Below, piece after piece: positions 54,130 to 63,060 of a stretch of 64,000 nt of DNA (position 1 is the first letter of the stretch; every line of letters begins with the position of its first letter). The stretch covers positions 19,630,119-19,694,118 of the forward strand of contig CM077648.1 in assembly GCA_039707465.1 (NCBI GenBank), in the 5' to 3' direction. This stretch comes from Rhabdophis nuchalis. Lineage: Eukaryota; Chordata; Lepidosauria; Squamata; Natricidae. Under the pieces are notes generated by a model. It saw only the letters and a list, made by a program, of their open reading frames with translations, ran no database searches and was not told where the DNA came from. The position numbers and the translations under genes were made by a program.

Positions 54130-54420
54130 TTATTTCAATAGAAAGGGGTTTTTGTGGTCCCAGCTGGTCAAGGAAGCCTTTTCTGCTGTGGCCCTTCTCC
54201 TTTGGAACATCTTGCCACTCTGTTGACCTTCTGGAATGATCTTAAAAGTTGGCTCTGCTGGTTGGCTTGAGGTGCTTTATGTTGGAGGTAACTAAAAAGA
54301 TCACTTGTACTCTAAATTCTTAATTGTACCTAATTCTTGTTAATTTTGATGTTGTTATCTTTATGGTAAGAGTCGTGTTGGATAGAAAGATGGGCAAATA
54401 TAAATGTATTAAATAGATAG
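54130..54420 (+). mobile_element. Decayed L2 LINE 3' end
   Basis: GAAGCCTTTTCTGCTGTGGC and CCTTCTCCTTTGGAACATCT correspond to RAFSVAGPALWN. The tail AGATGGGCAAATATAAATGT with ATTAAATAGATAG corresponds to the L2 3' end. Frame broken. Confidence 0.55.
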
Positions 54421-54427
54421 CTTAGGT

Positions 54428-54689
54428 CAGGGGTGCTAAACTCGATTTCAGTGAGAGATGCTTCAAGGTTGTATTTGATCTCGGTGGGTGGGCAGAGTGG
54501 GCATGGCTAGGGTGAGCGTGGCCAGCTCAGTGTCACTCGTGTGAGAATTTCTCTACCAGAGAAAACGGGCTCCGAAGCTCTGTTTTCGGCTGCAATGGCC
54601 TCTGCCAGCGAAAACAGAGTCCTTTCCTGTTTCCAAGGTGGCCCTGTTGGCCAGATATAAGCACCCCAAGCCTTGAGTTTGACACCCCA
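54428..54689. mobile_element. hAT-like MITE (GGGGTGYYAAACTCGA family)
   Basis: CAGGGGTGCTAAACTCGATT and the inverse of TGGGGTGTCAAACTCAAGG are the ends. Two copies of a GAGAAAACGGGCTCCGAAGC/GCGAAAACAGAGTCC-like unit lie inside. No clear 8-bp duplication. Confidence 0.55.
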
Positions 54690-55434
54690 GGCACCTGGTG
54701 TGTGCCTGGTTTTGGATTCAACAGGGACCAAGAACTAATACTGGGTAGGACAAGAAAGGTTAGAAGAGAGGATCCTTAGCAATTCACTTTTTAGTATTCT
54801 AGATAAATATTTATGGCTGACCATACCCACTCTAGTTAATTATTTTGTGATTTATTGGATCCCTCACCATCCCTGTCTTTGTGATTGTACTAAAACATGC
54901 AGTCAAAATTCTAAATGTGTCCATAAATTAAAAAAAAATATCGGGAGAACTCTGATGTAATAATGCAGTAATAAATCGAGCAATATGCTCATCTTTACTG
55001 TCCCAGAGAAAAGAATCTGTGTTCACTGAATGTAAATAGTAAATCAGTATGATTTATGACTTTCCATATCTGCTATTATGGATCTATAAGGAAAAAGAGT
55101 AAATCTAACAGGTCTTAATTACACATATTTTATTTAACTGGTAAAAAGTAATTTGCTAAATTGTTTTATTTAATGCTGATTCCTTCATCATAAATTAATC
55201 TCATTTTTCTTTATAAAAACCTGAGCTACAGTGTTACAGGTAGGAAATTACACAGTTACATAATGTTTTGTTTGCCTGTTGGCTGCACCAGGTTAATTTA
55301 TAATTGCAAGCTGTTTAAAAATAAGATCAAGTTAAACTGTAAACCTGGTATTTCCTGCTAAATGATTAGAAAATGCAAAAATAATCCCAATGAAAAAGCT
55401 GATTATTAATAGAATTGTTGTAAAGAATTACTGC
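54690..55434. other. Unique AT-rich sequence, candidate conserved non-coding element
   Basis: 54940-55430 is free of recognisable repeats and CpG-poor, with many TAAT-type homeodomain core sites. Conservation cannot be judged from one sequence. Confidence 0.3.
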
Positions 55435-55530
55435 CTTGTGCCTTGGAAAAAAACCTAAGAAATCCCAATTGCCTTTTGTAAAGCACCTTGACACAATAAT
55501 GAGTTGGATGATTGAGAATCTCCATAGACA
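55435..55530. repeat. Fold-back repeat arm
   Basis: CCCAATTGCCTTTTGTAAAG with CACCTTGACACAATAATGAG and GAGAATCTCCATAGACAT match the right arm of the repeat at 15900-16178. Confidence 0.5.
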
Positions 55531-55559
55531 TTTAGACCCACTTAGATTTCATTTACGAT

Positions 55560-55812
55560 TGTTTTTAGTTGCAAAGTTGTGTCCGACCCATCGCGACCCT
55601 ATGGACAACATTCCTCCGGCCTTCCTGTCCTCTATCATCCTCTGGAGTCCATTTAAGCTCACACCGACTGCTTCGGTGACTCCATCCAGCCACCTCATTC
55701 TCTGTCATCCCCTTCTTCTTTTGCCCTCAATCTTTCCCAGCATGAGGCTCTTCTCCAGTAAGTCCTTCCTTCTCATTAGCTGGCCAAGGTGTTTGAGTTT
55801 CATCTTCAGTTT
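55560..55812 (-). mobile_element. Bov-B LINE 3' end
   Basis: On the minus strand: CTGAAGATGAAACTCAAACA, TTGGCCAGCTAATGAGAAGG, GAGAAGAGCCTCATGCTGGG, AAGATTGAGGGCAAAAGAAG, ATGAGGTGGCTGGATGGAGT and GGTCGCGATGGGTCGGACAC. This is the typical Bov-B end, read as ...LKYFGHLMR.KDSLEKSLMLGKIEG.... It is well preserved but lacks the polymerase. Confidence 0.8.
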
Positions 55813-55891
55813 CATTTATCACCTGGATGTAAATATTGTAAATTACACACTCATAACGAAGATGGAAAAATAATTTTCATTGTATCATATA

Positions 55892-56275
55892 CAGATAATC
55901 CCTTGATTTACAATAGATCAGTTAGTCACTGTTCAAAGTTACAATGGTACTGAAAAAAATGACTTATGACTGTGTTTCACACTTACAACCTTTGTAGCAG
56001 CCCCATAATCACGTGATCAAAATTCAGATGGTAACTGGTTCATACTTATGATCGTTGCTGCATCCCAAGGTCATGTGATCACCCACTGATGAGCAAAATC
56101 AATGGGGAAGCCAGATTCCTTAACAGCCGTGGTACTAACTTATCAATTGCAGTCGTTCACTTAACAACTGTGGGAAGAAATGTCCTAAAGTGGGAGAAAA
56201 TGCTATTAATAAGTGTCACACTTAAACAACAGAAATTTTGGGTAACAATTGTGTTTGTAAGTCAAGGACCAACTG
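55892..56275. mobile_element. TA-target MITE (mariner/Tigger-like), copy C, complete
   Basis: CAGATAATCCCTTGATTTAC starts it and the inverse of CAGTTGGTCCTTGACTTAC ends it. TA lies directly on each side (55890-55891 and 56276-56277), as expected for Tc1/mariner/pogo insertions. The body has ATCACGTGATC and AAAATCAATGGGGAAGCC blocks shared with copies A and B. Confidence 0.7.
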
Positions 56276-56454
56276 TAATTGTATAAATCTCATAAATAAA
56301 TCCAATGTTTTCAAAACTGATAATCTGTAGGTTTTTGCTTCCTCTCTCTTTTTAAACATTTTACACCGGATGGGGTACTGGAGACACTTAACTTTCACAA
56401 TTGCTGCTATAATAGCTACTCCAAGGAGATTTCCATGGCTATCTGTACAACAGG

Positions 56455-56570
56455 TTCTCCTGTGAGCTGCTTGGAGAGTCCAACGATGGGTTAATTCTGC
56501 CTGATTGCCCTGGACTGGATTGATTTTCTTGAAGCCACGCCTCCTCCTGTGTGCTTGCCAGAATTTCAAT
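56455..56570 (+). repeat. DIRS left inverted terminal repeat
   Basis: TTCTCCTGTGAGCTGCTTGG is the outer end. From 56473 on, the sequence is the inverse of 62253-62350. The first 36 nt (56455-56490) are also perfectly complementary to 62017-62052 in the internal complementary region. Confidence 0.9.
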
Positions 56571-57343
56571 CCAGTCTGAGCCCAATTGGACACGTTCTGT
56601 TGGTTCTCCTAAAGAAATATCTAACAGGACCTAGTTGGACTCTCCAAAGCTTTTTTAAATTTAGGTTTACAGATTGTAAGCGAGTTTACTCCTGAAGCTC
56701 ACAGAAGAAGAGATTCCTGACGCGTCCTGGGTTCGCCCGGGCGCGCGCGGGCTCTGCTTACTGGCCCCAGGCTCGGAGTGCCTAGGGAGCCTGGCAGCGC
56801 TTCGGTCAGTGGCCAGAGTGCCCTGCCGCCTAGCGCTGACCTGCTGGAGCGTCGGAGCCATTCCCCCGGCATCAGGAAGCCGGTCTTCGTTCCAGCGGCT
56901 TCGCGCCGCTCATTCAAACGGCGCCCGCCATTTTTGGTCTCTGCAGCCATTGGCGGGCGCTTCTTACAGCAAAAGGAAGGCGGGGGCGGCTAAATTAGGC
57001 GCGAAAGCTGCCGGAAGCCCCAGATCCGTTGCTGAGCAGCTGCTTTCCGGGCGCCTTTTCTTGCTGCTTTGCGGAGGCGCGAAGAGGAATTTCTGCTGCT
57101 GCTGCTCCAATCTTCGCTGCATCTGCCGGCTCCAGCTTGAGGCTTAGGAAACGCTCCTGTCCGGCCACGATCCGGCAGGCTCTCCTTTGCTTCTGAGCAA
57201 TCCCTGCTCATTGGAGGGTGCTTTTTTCAGTCTCCCAGGAGCTGATCTACCGCTCTCTCGTTGCTGCTTCTGCTCCTGCTGCTCCGTGATCGTCCTGCTG
57301 TGAGCCCTTTGTTGTCTTCAGGTGGTGAGTTAACAACCCCGGG
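56571..57343 (+). promoter_or_regulatory. DIRS 5' leader, GC-rich in its right part
   Basis: No coding function seen. GC- and CpG-rich from about 56710 to 57300. A split third copy of the terminal motif is present: GTTGGACTCTCCAA at 56634-56647 and AGCTCACAG about 45 nt further on, near 56696. The promoter is expected here or in the left repeat but no TATA box is evident. Confidence 0.5.
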
Positions 57344-59047
57344 ATGTCTGAAAGAGCTGCCCAAGATCAGGAACAGCCAGGGCCATCCACCAGCAGGGGG
57401 CTCGTTAGGCAGGCCAGCAAGGCTGCCTCGGAGGCCCTTAGCAAGACCGGGGGCAAGAGGCAGGACAAGGCACAGGATAGGGCTGCCTCCAGGCGCCAAA
57501 AAGCCCTTGACAAAGAATTTGACAAGGCCCAACGTAAAGCCAAGGACAATTCCAAAGATATCACTGAAGTGATTGTTCAAGAAGCACAAGTGGCTGAATT
57601 TGAGGACGTTCCCCTGCTTAGCAGAGATGTTGCAGAGGAAGAGGAAGAACAGGAATTCTCCTCGGATGACTCCCCAGAACCTTCCTTGGGGGGTGATGAT
57701 GACCTATTTCAGGAGGAGGGCACCCCTATTTCTAGGCCAGTTTCTCCTCCCCCAGTTCATTCTAGGCCTCGTAAGAGGGCCAGGCCAGTTGAAGATCAGG
57801 GGCCTGCCATTTCGGCTGAAATGCAGGCAATCATTGATAGGGCCATCTCCCAAGGGATTGCTGATGGCTTGAAGCATAAGAGCAAGCGGGCCAAGGGGCC
57901 TAGTGCCCCCAAGGTAGTTGAGCGCCAGGCCTTTCGCAGGTCCCCCTCTCCCCATTCGTCCCTGGATAGTGGAGACTCCTCCGTGGAGGATGACCTTGCT
58001 CCTGAGCAGGAGTTCTCTGGGGATGAGCAAGCTGCCCCGGAGAAGCCCGCCTTCAAGGGCCTTTTCCGCAGTTCCACCTTCAAGGTCATTCTAGGCAAGG
58101 CTAAGGTTTCCACCCGCATGAAGGTCACAGCGCCCACACCGACCCCAGAGGTGGTCTCTGATAACGATGAGGGTCTTTTTGAGGAACCTGAGGAAACTCA
58201 GGAGATAGTGCCAGTGCCCAAAATGTTTCTCAATCTGGTTCAACGCCAGTGGGCCCAGCCGGGCACTGCAGCATCACACAGTAATATAGACAAGCAGCTT
58301 TATACAGTAGATGCCCCACTGGAGGACCTGCTTAAGCTGCCTCCAGTGGACCCGCCGGTACAGGCCCTCACCTCTACATCGGTCCTACCTCCAGATCTCC
58401 TGGAGGGCCTTAAGGCGGAGGACAAAAGGTCAGAGAAGGCCTGCCATAAGACCCACACGGCGGCTGCATGGGCAATTAAGACTGCCACCTCGGCCTCCTT
58501 TATGTCAAGGGCCACACTCAAGTGGCTTAGACAGCTCCTTGCCAAAGTACCAGCGGGCGACTCCAAAACTAGACAGGAGTTACGTAAGATCATGGCAGGT
58601 GTTTCATACACCGCCGATGCCACCCTCAGTTCCGCCAAGTTCGCCTCCAGGGCCTTGGCATCTAATGTTACATCTAGAAGGCTCCTTTGGCTTCGTCATT
58701 GGAACGTTGACATGCGTTCCAAATGGAAGATCGCTTCTGCCCCCTATAAAGGGGAGAAGCTCTTCGGGGAGGTCCTTGACCCCGTGCTAGTGGAGAACAA
58801 GGACAAAAAGAAAGTCATGCCCTCTGTCTCCAAAAAATCCGATCGCAAGGGCCCTGCTTCCTTTCGGAAGCAGCCCTTTCGTGCCTCTGAGCCCTCCACC
58901 AGTTCAGGCCAGTACCATCGGCCCTACCATCAGGGAGCAGATAGAGGTCAGGACAGACATTCTTTCCGTGACAGGGGTCGCTCATCTTATTCCAAACGCC
59001 CCTTCCGAGGTGGGTCCGGCTCCCGTCCCTTCCGCAAATTTAAGTGA
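57344..59047 (+). CDS. DIRS Gag-like protein (ORF1)
   Basis: The 567-codon frame is unbroken and starts at MSERAAQDQEQPGPSTSRG. Residues about 20-75 are charged and probably coiled (many K, R, Q, A, D). Residues about 95-125 are strongly acidic (DVAEEEEEQEFSSDD). Proline-rich and basic stretches follow, then a folded-looking segment at about 290-490 and a basic, Arg/Ser/Phe-rich tail (RGRSSYSKRPFRGGSGSRPF), a probable nucleic-acid-binding end. DIRS Gag proteins have no strongly conserved motifs, so the call rests on position. It overlaps the RT frame by 167 nt in a different phase. Confidence 0.8.
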   Translation: MSERAAQDQEQPGPSTSRGLVRQASKAASEALSKTGGKRQDKAQDRAASRRQKALDKEFDKAQRKAKDNSKDITEVIVQEAQVAEFEDVPLLSRDVAEEEEEQEFSSDDSPEPSLGGDDDLFQEEGTPISRPVSPPPVHSRPRKRARPVEDQGPAISAEMQAIIDRAISQGIADGLKHKSKRAKGPSAPKVVERQAFRRSPSPHSSLDSGDSSVEDDLAPEQEFSGDEQAAPEKPAFKGLFRSSTFKVILGKAKVSTRMKVTAPTPTPEVVSDNDEGLFEEPEETQEIVPVPKMFLNLVQRQWAQPGTAASHSNIDKQLYTVDAPLEDLLKLPPVDPPVQALTSTSVLPPDLLEGLKAEDKRSEKACHKTHTAAAWAIKTATSASFMSRATLKWLRQLLAKVPAGDSKTRQELRKIMAGVSYTADATLSSAKFASRALASNVTSRRLLWLRHWNVDMRSKWKIASAPYKGEKLFGEVLDPVLVENKDKKKVMPSVSKKSDRKGPASFRKQPFRASEPSTSSGQYHRPYHQGADRGQDRHSFRDRGRSSYSKRPFRGGSGSRPFRKFK

Positions 59048-60074
59048 CCCGCAGAGGACAGCTCCCATAGGGGGTCGCCTCCAACTGTTTCAGGCGGCCT
59101 GGGAGCAGACCACGTCCGATCAGTGGGTCCTTCAGACCATTCGGATGGGTCTCACCCTGGAGTTCACCTCCCTTCCTCCCAGGCGATTCATTCGCTGCCC
59201 CACCCCCTCCTCTCCCCTCAGAAGGTCCCTCATGGAGCAGGAGGTAGCCCACCTGAGAGAGATAAACGCGATAGAACCGGTGCCAGTGGAACATCAGGGG
59301 TCAGGGTTTTACTCGATCCTATTCCTGGTCCCCAAGAATTCGGGAGGCTGGAGGGGAATCCTAGATCTCAAACACCTGAATCAGCATCTGGCATACAAAC
59401 GCTTCAAGATGCAGTCCCTCCAGTCCATCCTGAGCTGCATTCGACCGGGGGATCTCTTAACATCCATAGATCTCCAGGAGGCTTACCTCCATGTCCCGGT
59501 TCGAAAGGCGCATCGCAGGTTCCTCAGGTTTTATTACGCAGGCAACCACTACCAATACAGGGCCCTCCCCTTCGGTCTGTCCTCCGCCCCGAGGACGTTC
59601 ACGAAGGTTCTGGCGGCAGTCCTGGCATCACTCAGGTCGCGACCGGTTCGTCTCCAAGCATACCTAGACGACATAGTCGTTCAATCGTCAAGCCACCGAC
59701 AGGCGATCAGGGACCTACGTCTGACCATGCGAACCCTCGAACAACACGGGTTCTCCATCAACCTGAAGAAGAGCCACCTGACTCCCACTACCAGGATAAT
59801 TCATCTGGGGGCGGTCATCGACACCATCGCCTGCCAGGTCTATCTGTCCCAGGAACGTGTGACAAGTCTGCTCAACCTTGTACAGAGAGTGAAGGCATCC
59901 AGGACTGCACCCATTGTCCTCTTGTCGCAACTCCTCGGCAAGATGGTCTCCTGCTTCTCCATAGTACCCTGGGCGAGGCTGCACTCTCGGCACCTACAGT
60001 GGTGTCTGTTACCCTACCAAAGAGCCAAGGCCAGCGACTCTCCCAGACCGGTTCCGGTTCCCAGCCGGGTATGA
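58881..60074 (+). CDS. DIRS reverse transcriptase (ORF2, first part)
   Basis: The 397-codon frame contains the RT domain at about residues 120-350. Blocks are FLVPKNSGGWRGILDLKHLN, SIDLQEAYLHVPV with catalytic Asp197, ALPFGLSSAPRTF, and the active site YLDD at 261-264 (Asp263, Asp264). KKSHLTPTTRIIHLGAVIDT is the thumb-side block. The first about 85 residues overlap Gag in another frame and may not be translated from this ATG. The frame stops at a TGA (60072-60074), beyond which the same phase continues with RNase H. In DIRS elements RT and RNase H form one polyprotein, so the stop is taken as a mutation. A C-to-T change at a CpG would explain it. Confidence 0.9.
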   Translation: MPLSPPPVQASTIGPTIREQIEVRTDILSVTGVAHLIPNAPSEVGPAPVPSANLSDPQRTAPIGGRLQLFQAAWEQTTSDQWVLQTIRMGLTLEFTSLPPRRFIRCPTPSSPLRRSLMEQEVAHLREINAIEPVPVEHQGSGFYSILFLVPKNSGGWRGILDLKHLNQHLAYKRFKMQSLQSILSCIRPGDLLTSIDLQEAYLHVPVRKAHRRFLRFYYAGNHYQYRALPFGLSSAPRTFTKVLAAVLASLRSRPVRLQAYLDDIVVQSSSHRQAIRDLRLTMRTLEQHGFSINLKKSHLTPTTRIIHLGAVIDTIACQVYLSQERVTSLLNLVQRVKASRTAPIVLLSQLLGKMVSCFSIVPWARLHSRHLQWCLLPYQRAKASDSPRPVPVPSRV

Positions 60075-60935
60075 TCGTCTCTGAAGTGGTGGAGGATGGC
60101 GTCCTTGGCCAAGGGCTGCCTCTTCCGCGAGCAGGACCGAGTGGTCATCACCACCGACGCCAGTCTCTTCGGGTGGGGAGCCCACCTGGACAACCAAGTC
60201 GCCCAGGGGACGTGGTCGCAAGAGGAGCTCAAGCACAGCATAAACTGGCTGGAGCTGAGAGCGGCTCGCCTCGCCCTTCTTCACTTCCATCTGACCATTC
60301 AGAACCGACATGTTCTTCTGCTCACAGACAATGTGTCCGCCAAGGCCCACATCAACCGACAAGGGGGCACTCGCTCCAGGTCGTTGATGGAGGAATCCGA
60401 ACGCTTGGGTCTCTGGGCAGAGGCCAACCTGGCCTCCATCGAGGCGGAACACATATCGGGAGAGAGCAACGTCCAGGCGGACTGGCTGAGCAGGGCCACC
60501 ATCGACAACTCAGAGTGGCAGTTGCATCCGGATCTGTTCCTAGAGATATCACGGAGGTTCGGCCTGCCAGCAGTCGACCTGTTCGCCTCTGCGGCAAATA
60601 CGCATCTCCCGAGGTTCTTCACCAGGTACAGATGTCCAGGGGCGGAGGATACCAATGCCCTCATGTGCCGATGGCCCCCGGGTCTTCTATATGCATTCCC
60701 GCCTCTCCCCCTGCTTCCCGGTCTGATACGGAAGATCCTCACGGAGCGGGCGGAGGTGATCGTCGTCGCTCCCTACTGGCCCAGGAGGTCATGGTTCGCG
60801 GACCTGGTGAGTCTGTCTGTCAGCAAACCGTGGAGGATCCCTCCAGAGGAGGTGACGCTGATCCAAGGCTCCATTTCGCACCCGGAGCCACAGTGGATGC
60901 AGTTAGCCGTTTGGCGTGTGAGCGGCGGCTCCTAG
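60075..60935 (+). pseudogene. DIRS RNase H and methyltransferase-like domain (ORF2, second part, cut off by a stop)
   Basis: This is the same phase as the RT frame, separated by one TGA. The first internal ATG is at 60096. RNase H residues are in place: Asp in TTDASLFGWGAHL (codon 60156), Glu in WLELRAARLAL (60252), Asp in LLTDNVSAKAHIN (60327) and Asp in SNVQADWLSR (60480). From about 60573 the DLFASAANTHLPRF, ALMCRWPPGLLYAFPP and VVAPYWPRRSWFADL blocks match the DNA-methyltransferase-like domain typical of DIRS elements. The end overlaps the recombinase frame. All catalytic residues are kept, so only the upstream stop marks it as broken. Confidence 0.85.
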
Positions 60936-62005
60936 AACGTGCCAATTTTTCCGAGGGCGTCATACGTACCATTCAGGCCTCACGTCGACCCTCCACCACC
61001 AGAATCTATGATGCCACCTGGTCGACCTTCGTCGCCTGGTGCGAACAGCGCCACCTCGACCCCGTTTCAGCCTCCATCTCAGAGGTGCTGGACTTCCTTC
61101 AGCGGGGGCTTGAACAGGGGCTGGCGGCTAACACTCTCCGCCGTCAGGTGGCTGCACTTTCCACCGTGCTCACCTTTGGGTCCTACTCGTCCTTGTCCAG
61201 ACATCCTAGCGTGAAGAGTTTCCTGCGTGGGGCCACCAACCTTCGCCCTCCGGTCATTCACAGATATCCGACATGGGACTTGCACATCGTCCTCAGGGCC
61301 CTAATCGACCCGCCCTTCGAACCGTTGCGACGGTGCGACCTCAGCCACCTCACGTTCAAGACGGTGTTCCTGGTGGCCATCACATCCGCCCGTCGGATTT
61401 CGGAGTTGGCGGCGTTGTCGGTCAGGGAGGACCTCTGTGCTATCCATGAGGACAGGGTAGTCCTCCGACTCGATCCCACCTTTGTCCCGAAGGTCAACTC
61501 CATGTTCCACCGTGGCCAAGAAGTTATCTTACCTGATTTCTGCCCACGGCCAGTACATCCCAGAGAGCGCAGATGGCATAAGTTGGACGTGCGACGTGCG
61601 CTCAAGACTTACATTAGGCGTACAGCTGATTTCCGGCGTTCGGAAGCCTTGTTCGTCACCTTCCAGCCTCGCAACATGGGTAGAAAGGCCAGCTCCGCCA
61701 CCATTGGCAGGTGGCTGCGGTCCTGCATCGCCTCGGCCTATGCTCACCAGGCTCAACGGGTGCCCCCGAACATCACGGCACACTCGACCAGGAGCGCGGC
61801 GACTTCAGCGGCCTGGGCTACTCAAGCATCACTTGGTGAGATCTGCAGGGCGGCCACCTGGGCCTCTCCGTCCCAGTTCGTCCGCAATTACAAGTTGGAC
61901 AAGTTTGCTTCCTCTGAGGCGGCCTTTGGTCGTAGAGTCTTGCAGCAGGTTCACTTAGAGGCGGAATCTACCGGTGACTCTACTTCCCGCCCTGGGAACG
62001 TTTAG
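60893..62005 (+). CDS. DIRS tyrosine recombinase (ORF3)
   Basis: The recombinase replaces the integrase of other LTR retroelements and joins a circular DNA copy into the genome without target duplication. The core-binding part reads RIYDATWSTFVAWCEQ and SISEVLDFLQRGLEQGLAAN. Catalytic residues are Arg in TSARRISELAAL (codon 61394), His and Arg in AHSTRSAATSAAW (61781 and 61790) and the nucleophile Tyr in VRNYKLDKF (61889). The phase is open from as far left as 59123, but the product before about 60880 resembles nothing and overlaps RT/RNase H, so the start given is where homology begins. It ends 11 nt before the internal complementary region. No damage seen. Confidence 0.9.
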   Translation: MDAVSRLACERRLLERANFSEGVIRTIQASRRPSTTRIYDATWSTFVAWCEQRHLDPVSASISEVLDFLQRGLEQGLAANTLRRQVAALSTVLTFGSYSSLSRHPSVKSFLRGATNLRPPVIHRYPTWDLHIVLRALIDPPFEPLRRCDLSHLTFKTVFLVAITSARRISELAALSVREDLCAIHEDRVVLRLDPTFVPKVNSMFHRGQEVILPDFCPRPVHPRERRWHKLDVRRALKTYIRRTADFRRSEALFVTFQPRNMGRKASSATIGRWLRSCIASAYAHQAQRVPPNITAHSTRSAATSAAWATQASLGEICRAATWASPSQFVRNYKLDKFASSEAAFGRRVLQQVHLEAESTGDSTSRPGNV

Positions 62006-62016
62006 CTTGGGCACTT

Positions 62017-62106
62017 CCCATCGTTGGACTCTCCAAGCAGCTCACAGGAGAAGTGTCGTTGGCTTACCTGAACGATCTTCTCTGTGAGCTGCGAGGAGAG
62101 TCCAAC
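62017..62106 (+). other. DIRS internal complementary region
   Basis: 62017-62052 is the exact inverse of the left end 56455-56490. 62051-62106 is the exact inverse of the right end 62339-62394. The two parts overlap by AA at 62051-62052, which reproduces the joined ends of a circle with a single TT. This structure is the hallmark of DIRS elements, where it is thought to template completion of the termini. Confidence 0.95.
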
Positions 62107-62252
62107 CCCGCCCTTGCTCTAGCGTAGATTCCTTACACCTTGGTTGTTTGTACTGTTTTTCACCTATTTACTATCTTGACAGACTGTTAACTTGCACCAG
62201 GAGTGCTGGACACCTTGAGACCAACAAGAACGGACTACTGGTCCACGCCTAT

Positions 62253-62394
62253 ATTGAAATTCTGGCAAGCACACAGGAGGAGGCGTGGCTTCAAGAAAAT
62301 CAATCCAGTCCAGGGCAATCAGGCAGAATTAACCCATCGTTGGACTCTCCTCGCAGCTCACAGAGAAGATCGTTCAGGTAAGCCAACGACACTT
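62253..62394 (+). repeat. DIRS right inverted terminal repeat
   Basis: ATTGAAATTCTGGCAAGCAC starts the part shared with the left repeat. It runs to CGTTGGACTCTCC and then into an extension (TCGCAGCTCACAGAGAAG to CCAACGACACTT) longer than the left end. The extension is what the second half of the internal complementary region copies. Confidence 0.9.
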
Positions 62395-62647
62395 TTCAAT
62401 CAGATAATATTTAATTATTGATTCAGTCAACCTCTTTGAGACTCAATACGAAGAAGATTAAGAGATGGTTGTCCATATAATGGTGTTTAACCATAACCAT
62501 ATGCCTACTGATCAAAGCACTAGTTTCATATGCCTCTCCTTTTGTTGAGTAACTAGACATGGAATGTCTACATTGGAAAAAAAAATCTTCAATAGCCTGG
62601 AGACCAGTTGAAAGAACAACATGAAATTATGCTAGCCTAAATATATG

Positions 62648-63060
62648 CTGTATTTTTCGGAGTATAAGACGCACCTGAGTATATAGCACCAAGGTTTTAA
62701 AGAGGCAAATTTTAAAAAAAAGTTTTTGCACTCTGCAAATCTCACAAAAGTGGCCTGGTTTTTTTGCGGAAATGGGCCCGTTATTTTTCTTCCAAAAATA
62801 GGGCATGGATAGCCTTTAGGAAGCTTATAAAGTGCTCCAGGGGTCTGGGGGAGGGGCAAAATGAGCAAAGAAATGCCCCTTTTATTTACTCATTTCTGCC
62901 CTCCCCAGCCCCCAGGAGCACTCTGGAAGCCTCCTAAAGGCTATGCACAGCCATTTTTGAAAAGGCGCGGGGTTTCAGGAGGCAAAAAATGTTCTAGTCA
63001 GTGTATAAGATGCACCCAGATTTTCAGCCTTTTTTTTTTTTTTAGGAAAAAGGTGCACCT
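62648..63060. mobile_element. Fold-back MITE, GAGTATAAGACGCACC family
   Basis: TTTTTCGGAGTATAAGACGC opens the left end. The right side carries GTGTATAAGATGCACCCAGA. GCATGGATAGCCTTTAGGAA with AGTGCTCCAGGGG is inverse to CCCCAGGAGCACTCTGGAAG and CCTCCTAAAGGCTATGCAC, giving a near-palindrome. An AT-rich flank with no feature lies at 62395-62647. Confidence 0.65.

Larger units (their letters stand above)
56455..62394 (+). mobile_element. DIRS-type retrotransposon, essentially full length (5.9 kb)
   Basis: Order: left inverted terminal repeat, 5' leader, Gag-like frame, RT, RNase H, methyltransferase-like domain, tyrosine recombinase, internal complementary region, right inverted terminal repeat. 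The 98-nt repeat cores at 56473-56570 and 62253-62350 are exact inverse copies by eye. The two outer ends are copied in inverse orientation next to each other at 62017-62106, and this defines the borders. A TT dinucleotide is shared by both ends and fits the recombinase crossover. No target duplication, as expected for DIRS. One in-frame stop in the polymerase frame makes autonomous activity doubtful. Confidence 0.95.

Noticed and set aside
57227..57589. Minus-strand 120-codon frame over the DIRS start
   Set aside because: It is an antisense shadow of the Gag-like frame.
59123..60890. First about 590 codons of the long frame as part of the recombinase
   Set aside because: No similarity to recombinase and complete overlap with the functional RT/RNase H phase. 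Kept only as a finding about overlapping frames.
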